A stretch of 64,000 nucleotides of DNA from Punica granatum (lineage: Eukaryota; Streptophyta; Magnoliopsida; Myrtales; Lythraceae): assembly GCF_007655135.1 (NCBI RefSeq), contig NC_045128.1:29110811-29174810 (forward strand). The letters run 5' to 3'. The number at the start of each line of letters is the position of its first letter. Within the stretch, counting starts at the first letter, position 1. Made by a program: the position numbers and the translations under genes. The notes under the pieces were generated by a model. It made no database searches. It was not told the origin of the DNA and was given only the letters and a program-made list of their open reading frames with translations. This document shows positions 1 through 11,890 of the stretch, one piece after another.

Positions 1-430
1 GGTTTTTTCAATTCAACATTTAACCTCAAACCGGACAAAGAATAGAAGTTCCCTAGAACTTGCATCAGAGCTTCAAAAGAAGAAATAGAACCATCTGTGA
101 ATACAAGGAGATCGTCATTGAAACATAGATGAGTAAGTTGAACACCCTTACAACACGGATGATATCCCATTTTCCTTGTGGCAGCAGCATCGTTCAAGAG
201 TTGGGAGAATACCTCCATTGCAAGAACAAATAAGTACGGAGACAATGAGTCTCCCTGTCTCACACCTTTTCCACCTTTGAAATACCCGGCTCGTGAGCCA
301 TTAACAACAACAGAAAACCAAGGGGAGGTTATGGAAACTCGAATCCAATCCACATATAAAGCAGGAAATCTAGTAGCAACTAGAACATTGACCAAAGTGA
401 ACTCGGCTATTAAAAACTCTATATTATAGT
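1..430 (-). mobile_element. LINE (L1-type) reverse-transcriptase fragment, cut by window edge
   Basis: Read on the minus strand, this stretch encodes the central part of a plant non-LTR retrotransposon reverse transcriptase. In order I see a segment ending in YVDWIRV, then GGKGVRQGDSLSPYLFVLAME (the fingers/palm motif with RQGDSLSPYLF), and then the catalytic box as FNDDLLVF, where most plant LINEs have FADDLLLF. The two aspartates are present. The frame is open over about 130 codons, so it is a relatively young fragment, but neither the endonuclease nor the 3' end is present here. The rest would lie to the left of the window, if it exists. A short plus-strand reading frame at 178-429 is its antisense shadow. 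Confidence 0.85.
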
Positions 431-2256
431 CAATTAATTCCAAAGTGTTGTTCAGTAAAGCTAAGTATTTAAATTGAAATTCCTTGAAATTTAAATATAT
501 ATTTTTAATATAATTCAGTGCGTAGGATTTCATAACTCATGCACATTATTATATGGTTTATGAAAAATAGTCAATAATTCGAAAGAATAATTCATCAAAT
601 ACAAAAATGAATATATAATCACGTAAAGTGGAACAATAACATTACTTTCTAATATTAAATAAACAAATAAGTTTATTCATAGAGTTGAGCAGTATTTAAT
701 TGATTCAAATAATATCTAATTAAAGTTGTTATCCTGCTATGAAGCGCAGGTTTTCTTTCTCTACTACCGCCTAAAACCCCAAAAAATTTGTTACTGGAAA
801 GAGACGAGCAAACTTATAATCAACAGGGAAATTGAACAAGTGAAACACGAAATAGGATCTGAGAAAGATGGATATGTTGCTTGAGCCACTTTCCCGAATG
901 GTCAAAAAATATGGATAGGAAATTTCACAAACCCACTCTGAACGGAAAAAGTAAATCAACCACAGGATAGTGCTAAATAGCATGAAATGGTCGATAAATT
1001 AGAAATTAAACCAAAAGTACAAACTGATCTATTATGATGGAAAAACAGTTGATGACTTGACTGCAGTGGAAAAAAGAAAATTGCTATAAATCATATTGAG
1101 GTTAGTAACTTACATTTACATGGCCAGCAAGAAAGAAAGATGAGAAAGATGAGGGATTAGTCATTTGGCAAGGTTTGTCGAGAGGAGTGTAATTGCCCGT
1201 AAGCAATTAGATCCCCACATTTGATCTTGCCACTTTACCAGTGGTGCAATGGCTAGATTGGAGATGACGGAAAATATTGAGTGAGTAATAAACAGTCAAG
1301 TGACTATGTAAAATTTCATCTCCAAATGATAAGTGTCCTATTGAACAATTCTCGCTCTTTCTTCCTTTACATGTGTCATTCGAATATGAAATTTTACACA
1401 ACTACTTGACTGTATGTTACTCATCCAATATTTTCGCGAACAAGTAAGGCAAGAAAATAGAAATGAAGATTTGGCGGTTAGTGTTGGTGTTTAGTTTGCT
1501 GTAATTGCGATCACATTAAGATTGTAATATGTGCATAATATCGATTAGTTTACTTTTCGTCGGTATCTGTAATCGCGATTACGTATTTATTACAGATGAC
1601 TGATTCCCATACTCTACTACAAAATATGTAGTTGGAATTACGCACATGTAATAGAAACTCAAAGTACCAATATACCCTCAACTCTTCATCAAACATGCAA
1701 TTCTCAACCACCTCGCGGCCGCCTCCTCTGCGGCCCTCTGTATTTTGCATTTTTGTCCACGTCCTGTTATATGCTTTCTTCTTCTTTTTTTTTCAAATAT
1801 TTATAAGTAAAATTGACTCTTATCGTAATAAACAATCCATCATAAAAAAAATTGTTAAAATAATCTTTTAAAAGGATAAACTATTAGCGTAATATCTATT
1901 ATAAGATTAGAATCATTATAATATATAAAATTATAATAATGTAAAATAAAAATTAAATATTTGAATAAATATGTCGTGTCTTTCATAATTAAAAAAATGT
2001 ATAATCGAGATTATACAAACAATTAAATAAATATACAATTGCACACTAATTGAGAAATATATATATATATATATATATATAAAGAACTCGTGCAACGCAC
2101 ATGTAGTAAAAGAATAAGTATTATAGCATCTCTGCCCGTGTTTTACCAAAAAAGAGAAAAAAAAACTCAAAACATCTCTACAAACCAAAAATTAAAATGA
2201 AATAAAATATCTTAACATATATTGTGCTATTAGAAATTTATCCACTTATTTAAAAT
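431..2256. other. Gene-free AT-rich intergenic DNA
   Basis: No coding frame with recognisable similarity on either strand. There is a short GC-rich patch near 1715-1742 and an (AT)n microsatellite near 2060-2082. The short open frames here have no family features. Confidence 0.6.
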
Positions 2257-2268
2257 AAACTAGTGGAA

Positions 2269-2448
2269 TCAACGTGAGTTGGTTTAAACTGTTCAAAACT
2301 TTCCTTAAAAAAAGTCTCGTGTTCGAGTCTTGTAAATTGAAAAAATCTACGCTGACAGAGTTTTATTCCTTAATGAGTCGACCTAGCTCGACTGGATTAA
2401 TCGGGCGCTTATTCGGCTTCCGAATACCATGATACACATCGAAAAAAA
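2269..2448 (+). mobile_element. tRNA-derived SINE with perfect target-site duplication
   Basis: A 180-bp element is bounded by the identical 12-mer AAACTAGTGGAA at 2257-2268 and 2449-2460. It has a tRNA-like head with a B-box-like GTGTTCGAGTC, a body containing TGGATTAATCGGGC, and a short A-rich tail. The body motif recurs at about 25,063-25,250, 25,727-25,890, 32,525-32,630 (minus) and 47,195-47,330 (minus), so this is a small local family. SINEs are transcribed by RNA polymerase III and mobilised in trans by LINE proteins; LINE remnants occur in this window. Confidence 0.8.
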
Positions 2449-3695
2449 AAACTAGTGGAAGGTCATGCACTCCATCGCAGATTTATTTTTATTTTTATTT
2501 TCTATGAAATATAAAATTTTGATAATTTAATTATGAAAGATTTGTACTAAATTATTAACAAAAAAATGTACAACTACATATGACAAAATCAAATTATCTT
2601 TTTTGTGGTGGTGAAAAAGTTATTTTTCGGTCACAATAGAGGCTCTTGGGTGTAGTATAATGAAATATAAATCCTAATAACTAATAAAGGGACACAAGTA
2701 GACTGTATATATATTTGAAATATCTTTATTACCAGGCGAGGGCATGTGCTACTATGTTACGTCATCTTTTGATTGAAAAAGTTGTTTTGAATAAGAGTTC
2801 TGACGTGTCATGGCATTATTTTGGGTAAAAATTAAGTGTTTTTTACGTAACTTATTTTCAATCAATAATAATATGATGAATACTCATCTCCTACTATAAA
2901 TAATTGTTTTGTTTTTATTGAACTATATAAGTAATGTTGAATAAGTAATTTTCAATTAAAAAAGAATAGTAACATTATTTAAAATTTTTAGAAGTGTATT
3001 AGAGAAATCAATTTTTATAGTTGTATTTTATCTCTAATAATGAATCAATTTCTCTCAGAATATTAAGGATATAAAATGGTACAGAATTAAAGGGCATTAT
3101 TTTAAATAGTCAAACAAGAAAAATTGCATTTAAAATAAAATAAAAGAATGAAAGATGTGTGCTAAATCATGAACTAAATGTTCAATATGTCATCATTTAT
3201 CCTGATTGAAACAAAATCTTTTATTTAAATAAAAAAACCTAATTATCTATACGTGTGGCACAAAACCTGTTCTTCTAAATGAGATTACCAATTTTACATG
3301 GTACTATTTAGGTAAAAATTTAGTTTTTGCGCCTAACTTATATATTCAATCACTAATAACACAACAAATGCTTCTGCCGGACTATTCATCATAGATTATA
3401 TAGTTTACTTTTTAGTAAACTATATTTGTCATATTAAATAAGTATTTTCAAATTAAAAAATAATGAATAATACCAATTTATTTCAAACATGTCTTCGAAA
3501 AAGTTAATTTTATATTTGTGTGTTATCTCAAATAAATGAATAAATTTTTCTCATGAATATTAAGGATATAAAAAGAAACATAATTGATCACGAATATTAA
3601 TGGACATTTACAATAGTCAAAAAAAATATTTGCATATGAAGAAAACCTAATTACCTTTACGCGGTGGTCCACAACATGTTTTAATAAGGGTAATA

Positions 3696-4343
3696 ATTAG
3701 TGTTATTAAAACTGGACATGACACTGAACCGGCCAAGGTATGGATTCACAGATTTACGAGTCCAACAAGGGATTCGACGGGTCCAACTGCCCGTTTAATT
3801 AAAACTTAAATAATACATAATTATTAAAAGATACGGTGAATAAAAAAATACACAATTATTTAAATAATTATTCTTAGCTAATAAAAAAAATTCACCAATT
3901 CCCTTTCTCTCCTCTGTAATTGGTTGGTCAATTGTATATCTCACTGCAAAAGTTAAAATATGAACAAAGACAAACAAGGATCAGGTTTAGCATAAATGGT
4001 TTATGGCATCAGGATTGTAGTTGACGGATGCTAAGGTGTTGTGTTCAAGTCATTTCATTTTTTCTAATAAACAAAAACCATAGAAAAGAAAAACCATAGA
4101 ACCGGCTGGTTCTATGTGTTTGCCGGTCCAAACATGCGTATTGGTTCCTCAAGCTTTTTTCTAATAAAGAGAAGCCATAGAACCGGTCTAGTTTGTTTGG
4201 ATTCGATGAGTTCGCCTAAAAACTGGTGGGTTGTATGGGTTTACATGCATATTGGTTCCTCCAGCAGAATTGGACCAGACAAGGTGCCAGTTCCCAATCT
4301 AACCAGTTCAATCGGCCAGTCCTGTCCGATATTAATAACACCG
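3696..4343. mobile_element. Non-autonomous hAT-like TIR element inside the tandem repeat
   Basis: The repeat unit is interrupted by 648 bp flanked by the direct repeat GGTAATA (3689-3695 and 4344-4350). The ends are imperfect inverted repeats: the left starts AGTGTTATTAAAACTGGACA and the right, reverse-complemented, reads GGTGTTATTAATATCGGACA. A duplication of 7-8 bp fits the hAT superfamily. The interior has sub-repeats around GCGTATTGGTTCCTC and GCATATTGGTTCCTC and no transposase. An open frame at 4116-4367 lies wholly inside and at its edge and is not a gene. Confidence 0.7.
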
Positions 4344-4899
4344 GTAATATTATATGGTACTATTTAGATATAAGTTTTTTCGCCTAACTTATTTTCTATC
4401 AATAATAACACGATACATGTCCCTGCCATTTGATACAAATAATATGTTTTATTTAATTAATTTATATATGTAATATCGAATAAGTATTTGCAAATTAAAA
4501 CAATAATGGATTAAAAAAATTTTGGATAATAACATTTTATCATAAACATGTGTTAGAAAAATTGACTTTTGTATTTGTATTTTATCTCTAATAAATGAAT
4601 CAATTCTTCTCATGAATATTAAGGATATAAAAGGAAAGGTAATTAGTCGTGAATATTAAAGGACAATTAAAATAGTCAAACATAATTTTACATATGAAAA
4701 GAACCTAACTACCTTATTGTGGTGGTATAAAACATGTTTTGAATAAGAGCATTAATGTATCATTGTCCTATCTAGGTAAAAATTAAGTACTCTTTGCCTA
4801 ACTTATTTTCAATCAATAACAAGGCGATACATGTCTATGACCTACTATTTCATATAGATAATATGTTTTTTAATTAAATTATATATATACATATGTAAT

Positions 4900-5161
4900 T
4901 ATTGGAGAGAATCAAGATAATATTTGATTTGATATCATTTTATGAGATTATGATTTTAAGAGATTGTGATTTTAGGTGATAGTGTAAAATTTCGATATTT
5001 TTTTATATTGTCTCATACACTTAATAATGTAGATAGTTCTCTTATTTATAGATGTAATACAGAGATATCGAAGATTCTACACGATCTCCAAATATCACAA
5101 TCTCCTAAAATCATAATCTCCAAAAATATCAAATCAATTATTATCTTGATTCTCTCAAATA
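4900..5161. mobile_element. Foldback MITE inside the tandem repeat
   Basis: A 262-bp palindromic insertion splits a tandem-repeat copy at GTAAT, which is present on both sides (4895-4899 and 5162-5166). The arms are about 80 bp long. The left reads GGAGAGAATCAAGATAATA, with the same sequence inverted at the right end, and both arms carry GAGATTATGATTTTA-type motifs. It has no coding capacity. The open frame at 4966-5175 is produced by the arm sequence. Confidence 0.75.
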
Positions 5162-5520
5162 GTAATATTAAATAAGTATTTGCAAATTCAAAATGATGAA
5201 TAATAACATTTTATTATAAACATGGGTTAGAAAAGTTAACTTTTATATTTGTATTTTATCTCTAATAAATGAATCAATTCTTCTCATGAATATTAAGGAT
5301 ACAAAAGGAAAGTTGTGAATATTGAAGGTGGTTGTGTTTGGCAATAGAGTGAAATTCAAAAAATTACATTCTATTCCCACTCCAACCATTAAAAGACAAA
5401 TAACTCTCTTTGCACCTTCTCTTTTCTATTTTGGAGTCAAAGTGTAACAGATGTGTACGTTAATTGCATGTACTTTAAAATAAATTGCTAATACAAATTT
5501 CAAATACAAAGTCCAGCTCA

Positions 5521-6425
5521 CTAGGGTCTTGTTTCCACCCGCCATAATCGATTTATAATATGGTCTCGTACTTCATTCATTTCAGTGTTGTTCATATCAA
5601 CTTCAATTCGTATTCTTAGTTGTTGAGGAGGATTTCGTCTTTCATCATGCTCTACCCAAGCATCTCCGTACTCTTCAAACAAACTATCGTGGTAAAAATT
5701 AAGTCGAATAAAATTATGCAAGATAAGATAAAGCAAACAAGGGCAATTCGTCCATGGTTTTGTATGTGAAAATTTGGCAAATCTCAATATTGCAAATCTA
5801 TTCTTTAAAATACCAAAATGCCGTTCAATAACATTACGAACAGATGAGTGCCGGTATTTGAATAACTCATTCTTTGTTGTCGGAGGATTTTTGAGACCGA
5901 AATCACTTCAATGATACCGTTTCCCCTTGTATGGTGCCAAATATCCGGGAATATTGAGAAATCTTGCATCGACTACGTAATATTGTTACGCAAAAATAAT
6001 AATAATTACAATTAATTACGTAATAATTTTAAAACTTGTTAGGATATTCTGAAATTAGTTAGCCCATACTCACCGCCTACAGGATGGGGAAATAACGCTA
6101 GCGTTACAGCCTCAGCAAAAAATTCTCGAGTCATATGCTGAACCTTCCTAACTTGTCATGACATAAGTAAATATCATATTGTGTGAGCAAGTAGCGAGTA
6201 CATATTGTGTAATATCAGTATTTTGATCAAAATAAGAAACTCTTTTTCTTCAGGGACACAAACAGGCACATGTGTTCCGTTTATAACTCCGATACAATTA
6301 TGAGGAGTAATTCAAAATGATGAAATTATAATATAAAGAAATCAAATGTAATTTTACTAATTTGTATAACAACTACCTCAAAGAATGGATACCACTTTTG
6401 ACTATTTTGAATCTCCAGCTGCACA
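5521..6425 (-). pseudogene. PIF/Harbinger transposase (ALP1/DDE_4-type), dead copy
   Basis: On the minus strand the pieces of a Harbinger transposase can be followed in order. They are a WYPFFE segment (about 6395-6420), an intron-like gap, CIGVINGTHVPVCVPEEKE (about 6242-6300), VDARFLNIPGYLAPYKGKRYH (about 5905-5975), then RNVIERHFGILKNRFAI and the C-terminal tail to 5521. In active relatives the first box is GAIDGTH, whose aspartate is the first catalytic residue. Here the codon at 6279-6281 gives Asn (INGTH). An in-frame TGA (5908-5910) follows KRYH, and the 5' end is cut off near 6437 by a tandem-repeat fragment. The glutamate in NVIERHFG is still present. The left terminus may be the GTTTGG-bearing sequence near 5335. 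Confidence 0.85.
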
Positions 6426-6436
6426 ACAACATTTCT

Positions 6437-6760
6437 TTGTGGTGGTATAAAACATGTTTTGAATAAGAACATTAACGTATCATGGCACAATTTAGGTAAA
6501 AATTAAGTTTTTTCACCTAACTTATTTTCGATCAATAATAACACGAAAACAGTCCATGACCAACTAATTGATATAGATAATATGTTGTATTTAATTAAAT
6601 CATATATGTAATATTAAATAAGTATTTGCAAATAAAAAATAATAATTAATGATAACATTTTATTATAAAATGTATTAAGAAATTTACTTTTACATTTGTA
6701 TTTTATACCTAATAAATGAATCATCAATTGCTTTCATGAATCCATATATATTAAAGTTGT
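6437..6760 (+). repeat. Single copy of the local ~430-bp repeat unit
   Basis: It starts at CTTTGTGGTGGTATAAAACA, directly abutting the 5' end of the broken Harbinger transposase, and ends in the TTTCATGAAT motif. It belongs to the same family as the array at 2586-5335. It has no coding content. Confidence 0.65.
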
Positions 6761-7208
6761 AACCAATCCATTAAATAGAAGTAGAAAAGAAAATGTCAAA
6801 AATAATATAAGGATAAAGTGGTAAAATGCTTATTAATTCTTAAGTTACTATACTATATATATTATAAAGAAAATATTAAAAAATGTATGAAAAATATTTC
6901 AATCACTTATTATCATATGGTTAATAAAAAACATATTCATCATCTTAAGAAAATAAATAATTGTCTATACTTATATATACTTAAAATTAGTTAAAAAATT
7001 TTAAGCATCATAGCTAATCTTTTAAAAGCTAAATTAAGTAAAACTCTCATCCAAGTGATGGGTCATTTTATGTAAAAGTATTCCAATTTATAAAATTTAA
7101 TATATGGAATATCAATTACGTATAATAAGGTGCACAAGCAAATAATGAAGTTTAAAACTTTTGATGGATTGTAAGGTTCTTATTCTTCATAAAATAAAAT
7201 TAAAGATC

Positions 7209-7556
7209 ATAGTTTTTAAAGCCGGACTGGACATTGAACTAGTTGACGTTTGGGTTTATGGGTTCGATTGGGGTTCAACCGGGTTTTTAAAAATTAATTA
7301 GACAATTTATTAAAAAATATGTCTAGTATAATAAAATAGGAAAATGAGGCATTTAATAAAAATTTTATATGATATATATATATATATAATAATTATACAA
7401 TATAATTTGCATTAAATTTTATATGGAAGCAAATTTCGAAAATAAAAATAAATAAATAATGGATTGAATCTGAAAGTGAAAGGTCTACCGTCCTTTTGCT
7501 TTCCCACCCACTTTACCCATCTCTTCCCCAGCCCGATCCGATTTTAAAAACTATGC
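7209..7556. mobile_element. hAT-like MITE with 8-bp target-site duplication
   Basis: A 348-bp element is flanked by TAAAGATC at 7201-7208 and 7557-7564. Its terminal inverted repeats are ATAGTTTTTAAAGCCGGAC at the left and GCATAGTTTTTAAAATCGGA as the reverse complement of the right end. The interior is AT-rich and has no open frame. The 8-bp duplication and short TIRs point to the hAT superfamily. It ends 21 bp before the Mutator-like foldback. Confidence 0.75.
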
Positions 7557-7577
7557 TAAAGATCTTATCTAAAAGTA

Positions 7578-8208
7578 GGGTTAATAATAAAAAAAATTAC
7601 AAAATTTTCACATTTTAACAATTTTAGCACGAATTATTTTTACAAAAAAATCACAAGCTATCGATTTGATTACAATATTAGCACAACATCAATATCTCTG
7701 TTAATTTTAACAGGAATTGCTGATGTATACCTTTTGGTATCATGCGGCTCTCAATGATTGGCTAAGTGAGTTCCAAATACATTTTAAATAAAAATTATTC
7801 TAAAAATAAAATAAAAAATAAAAAATGGAAAATGAAAAATGAAAAAATAAAAACTAAGGGAGGAAGGGGGGTGTGGCCGGCGGTGGGGGCCTCGATGCCG
7901 GCCATCGACCCCCCATTTGAGGTCCCCCTTCCTCAATAACGGGGTTTTGGCCCTTTCTTTTGCCTTTTTGTTTTTTAGAATAATTTTTATTTTTAAAAAA
8001 TATTTGGGTTCTACTCGACCAATCACCGTGAGCTACGTAATATCGTCAAGTACATGTCAGCAACTCTGGTTAAAAATTAACGGAGATATTGACGCCATGC
8101 TAACATTGTTATCGAATCGACAGTTTGTGACTTTTTGTGCAAAAGAAAAAAGTTTGGGCTAAAATCTTTAAAATGTGAAATGTTTGGGATTTTTTTTGTT
8201 ATTAACCC
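7578..8208. mobile_element. Mutator-like foldback element, long TIRs, 9-bp TSD
   Basis: A 631-bp element is flanked by the exact 9-bp repeat CTAAAAGTA (7569-7577 and 8209-8217). The arms are unusually long. The left arm starts GGGTTAATAATAAAAAAAAT and the inverted right arm starts GGGTTAATAACAAAAAAAAT. Matching continues inward through TCAATATCTCTGTTAATTTT / TCAATATCTCCGTTAATTTT to about AATTATTCTAAAAATA, so about 230 bp per side. The centre (about 7855-7935) is a GC-rich spacer. A 9-bp TSD with long TIRs is the Mutator (MULE) signature. No transposase is present. Open frames at 7784-8026 and 7917-8162 are side effects. Confidence 0.85.
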
Positions 8209-8868
8209 CTAAAAGTATTCATGGTTTAGATTAATTTTACTTAGAAATTAATTTGATGATTGCAAATGATTTAGATATTACATGAATTCCTTATTTAAGA
8301 ACTTTTGATATATATATTTAATATATATTCTTCTATTACAAATTTGAATTTACTTCATAACTTTTTACAAACTAATATAAATTATAAATTCAAACCAATT
8401 ATTGTTTTCATATTTTAACTCTTATAATAAACTTTTTTGATAAAATATGTGCAATACATGAGTCGAATAAACTAGTATTAAGGATATAAACGAAAAAATA
8501 ATTAGTCATGAATATTAAAGGACAGTTAAAATACTCAAACAATCCAATGAGAGTGTATGCACTGCCTGGTAACCAAAAAGTTCCAAATTCGATACAAAGT
8601 GGGAATACCAGTACTTCTTTATTAGTTATGACGAAATGCACTAATCTCTCTTGAGATTTGGAAAACTGACATATAGCCCTCATTTGTTGGAAAAGACAAT
8701 TAGCCCCATTTGACTTATTTGACAAAACTATTATTTTTGGAGAAAATATTTATTGGGTTGATAACTTATGAATTTTTCTTTTCAAGACCATACATTTATG
8801 TTTTACTTAATAGAGCAATAACATTACATAAAATATTTGCATAAGGCCTTTTATCTTTAAATTTTAGA

Positions 8869-8907
<39 letters not shown>

Positions 8908-9660
8908 CAAAGAGGGAAGAGAAAGGCCTCCAAAAATGTTTCATGGGCGGTGGTCATTAAATAAAACAAACTCAAATGACCTTGAGCATAATACTCGTCA
9001 AAACAAAAACTAATTGTAGATACAAATTCAAATTTACATAAAACATAATTAGATATTTGGAAATCGTAAATTTATGTTGAAATTTAAATTTGAGTAAGGT
9101 CATGTCCCTATCGTTTTTTTTTTCCAATAACCTGAGAACTGAATTAAAGTGTAAAATATCCGAAATTGAAATGTAATATTCGGTTTTTAGATCGAAGTGG
9201 ATTTCCGTTTTCGGCTTTCTACTTTCATCCTTAGTGCCCGGCAACATGCGACCCCCTTCCCTCTCTTTGTTTGTCCTCTCTGATCAAAGCTTTCAACTAT
9301 TTTTATTATTTATTATTTATTTTTAAGTTTTACTTGTTAAATAAAAAATAAGAAATAAAATGACAAAGACCGTACATGAACATTCTATATGCTTAACTTT
9401 ATTCAGTAAAAAATAAATGTATGGAACTAAAAAGAAAAATTAAGAGTTATCACCCTAATTAATATTCTTCCAAAAAAATAATAACGTGGTCAACTAAGTC
9501 AAATACAGCAAAGAGCATATTTTCTCAACAAATGGGGTTAAGTGTCATTTCTTCAAAGCTCAAGGGAGATTAGTGCATTTTACCCTATTAGTTATTACGA
9601 TTTCAATATCATTATACTAAGCACACGGATCTCCCTTGTAATCCAAAAAATAACTCAAAC
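8209..9660. other. Gene-free AT-rich DNA
   Basis: No recognisable gene. It contains a fragment of the ~430-bp repeat (8475-8545) and an (AT)n run at about 8873-8904. The short open frames (for example 8408-8725 and 8972-9247, minus) have no family features and sit in low-complexity AT-rich sequence. Confidence 0.55.
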
Positions 9661-9666
9661 AAAATC

Positions 9667-9697
<31 letters not shown>

Positions 9698-10069
9698 AGT
9701 TGTATCCGCTCTAATAAATAGGGGTAGAATAGTAAATGTCTTTTATAAATTAATACTCAACATAAAATTATAAATCAAAATAATGATAACTATCATTATA
9801 AAGAGATAAATATATCCAATAGTAAATGTCTTAATAAAATTAAAATGCAACACATAAATTAAATAATAATAATTATTCTAAAAAGAAATAAATATATCTA
9901 ATAGTAAATCTCTTAATAAATTAATATATGATATAGAAATTAAATAATAATAATTATTGCAAACAAAAAAATACATAATATAAAGTTGAAACCACCCTAA
10001 TAAATGGGTATAACAACAAATGTCTTAATAGTAAACGTTTTAATAAACTAATATGCAATATAGGTCTTA

Positions 10070-10108
<39 letters not shown>

Positions 10109-10620
10109 CATCATCATCATCATCATAATAATCTATATATATAAAGTTGTATCCATCCCGATGAATAAGGGTAGAATAGTAAATGTCTTTTATAAATTAA
10201 TACACATCATAGATTTTAAACCACAATATAATTATTATTGTAAAGGAATAAATATATCCAATAGTAAATGTCTTAATAAATTAATATATGATATAGAAAT
10301 TAAATAATAATTATTATTGTAAATAAAGAAACAAATAATATAAAGTTGAATCCACCCTAATAAATAGGTATAATAGGAAATGTCTTAATATTAAATATCT
10401 TAATCAACTAATAGGCAATATAGATCTTAAATAATAATAGTTATAACAAGAACAAGAACAAGAACAACAACAATAATAATAATAATATCCAATATTAAAT
10501 ATCTTAATAAATTAATATACAGTACGGAAATTAAATAACAATAATTATTGTAAATAAAGAAATATATATATCCAAAGAAATATATTGATCACTTATCGTT
10601 ATTTCATAAGTAAATAAATC
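9660..10620 (+). repeat. AT-rich higher-order tandem repeat, possibly Helitron-derived
   Basis: Two blocks starting TCTATATATAT...AAAGTTGTATCC (about 9666 and 10,131) repeat with a period near 447 bp. Each is made of shorter sub-repeats built on AATAGTAAATGTCTTAATAA and TTAAATAATAATAATTATTG. A (TAA)n/(TCA)n microsatellite separates the blocks at about 10,070-10,130. An A immediately before TCTATATA at both starts resembles Helitron 5' ends, but I see no convincing 3' hairpin with CTRR, so that assignment is weak. No coding capacity. Confidence 0.6.
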
Positions 10621-11192
10621 TCATAATTTTAAGGATTTCATTAGTAAATAATTATTCATAATTTCAAGAAATTGGGATTATTTAAAATTTTAAAATAAAT
10701 TTTAAAAATCATTGTGAGCTTTATAAAAGATGAATGAAGAAATATAGCGTCGAATCCATTTTGTCGAAAATTATTCACACTCACAAAACTTAATACATGA
10801 AAAGTATTTGAGAATAAAAATCAGCTTAATACTAATTTTAAAAATTTATAGATTTTATGAGTATTATTCTTTCATTAATTAAAGTAAAAGTTTAATTTTT
10901 AGGATTTGAAAATGACTTATAAATTAGATTGATAATTGTGATTATGTATATGAATTATTTTACGTGAATTATTTGCTTGAGCTCTTCAATTAATATTATT
11001 TAGTGTGGGCTTGAAATTTACCTTATTGAAGTTTATATAATATAAAAAATAATTTTTGCTTACACTAATATAAATTTGTAAAATGATAGCAATTAATATC
11101 TTCATATTTAAATTATTATAATAAAATTTTCATTATAAAATTCGTTTAGTGCACGGGCTTAATAGCGTGGTATTAACATATGAAAAGAACCT

Positions 11193-11890
11193 AGCTACCT
11201 TATTGCAATGGTATAAAACTTGTTTTGAATAAGAGCATTAATGTATAATGGTGCTATTTAGGTAAAAATTAAGTTATTTAGCTTAACTTGTTTTCAATAA
11301 ATGATAGCACAATGACTGTTCATGACATACCATTTGATACTGATAATATCTTTTATTTTATTAAATTATAAATGTAATATAAATAAGTATTTCCAAATTA
11401 AAAATATGAATAATGACATTTTACTGTAAACGTGTAGTAGGAAAAATACTTTTTTTTAAACCACCGGAAAAAAATTTATTTTCTGTTTTTATTTTATCTA
11501 TAACAAATAAATCAATTCTTAACATGAATATTAAGAATATAAAAGGAAAGTAAATTAATCGTGAATATTAAAGAACATTAAAAATAGTCAAACAACAAAT
11601 TTTCATATGAAAAAAAAACCTATTTTGAATAAAATTCAATAGAAATGGCCCGGTGGTTTAAGAGTGTGATTTTTTGGATAAGTCTCAGATTCGATCCACC
11701 TCTAAAACTATGTAGGAGAACACTCCTTAATTAGGCACCTGCACGGTCAGGTGGATTGTGGAATGAGTCGGGCCAAATTTGAGTATATAAAGAACCGTGT
11801 TTTGAGTAAAGATTATTAATTTATCCTGTACTATTTAGTTAACTTATTTCCAACCAATAATAACACAACGATTGCTTTGGCCTACTATTG
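11193..11890 (+). repeat. Further copies of the ~430-bp repeat, with a SINE-like insert
   Basis: A nearly complete unit runs from about 11,193 to 11,625 and a short fragment lies at about 11,795-11,890. Between them, about 11,640-11,790, is a tRNA-like sequence (AATGGCCCGGTGGTTTAAG and CTCAGATTCGATCCACC, resembling A and B boxes), probably another SINE. Confidence 0.55.

Larger units (their letters stand above)
2586..5335 (+). repeat. Satellite-like tandem array, about four copies of a ~430-bp unit
   Basis: The same non-coding unit occurs head to tail about four times (about 2586-3205, 3238-3650, 3655-4690, 4695-5335). It begins near TGTGGTGGTATAAAACATGT, continues with an AATTAAGT...CCTAACTTATTTTCAATCAA core, then GTAATATTGAATAAGTATTT, and ends near ATGAATATTAAGGATATAAA. 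Copies 3 and 4 are longer because each carries an inserted transposon. Fragments of the same unit lie at about 6437-6760, 8475-8545, 11,193-11,625 and 11,795-11,890. No protein is encoded. Its ancestry (satellite, or tandem copies of a non-autonomous element) is not clear. Confidence 0.75.
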
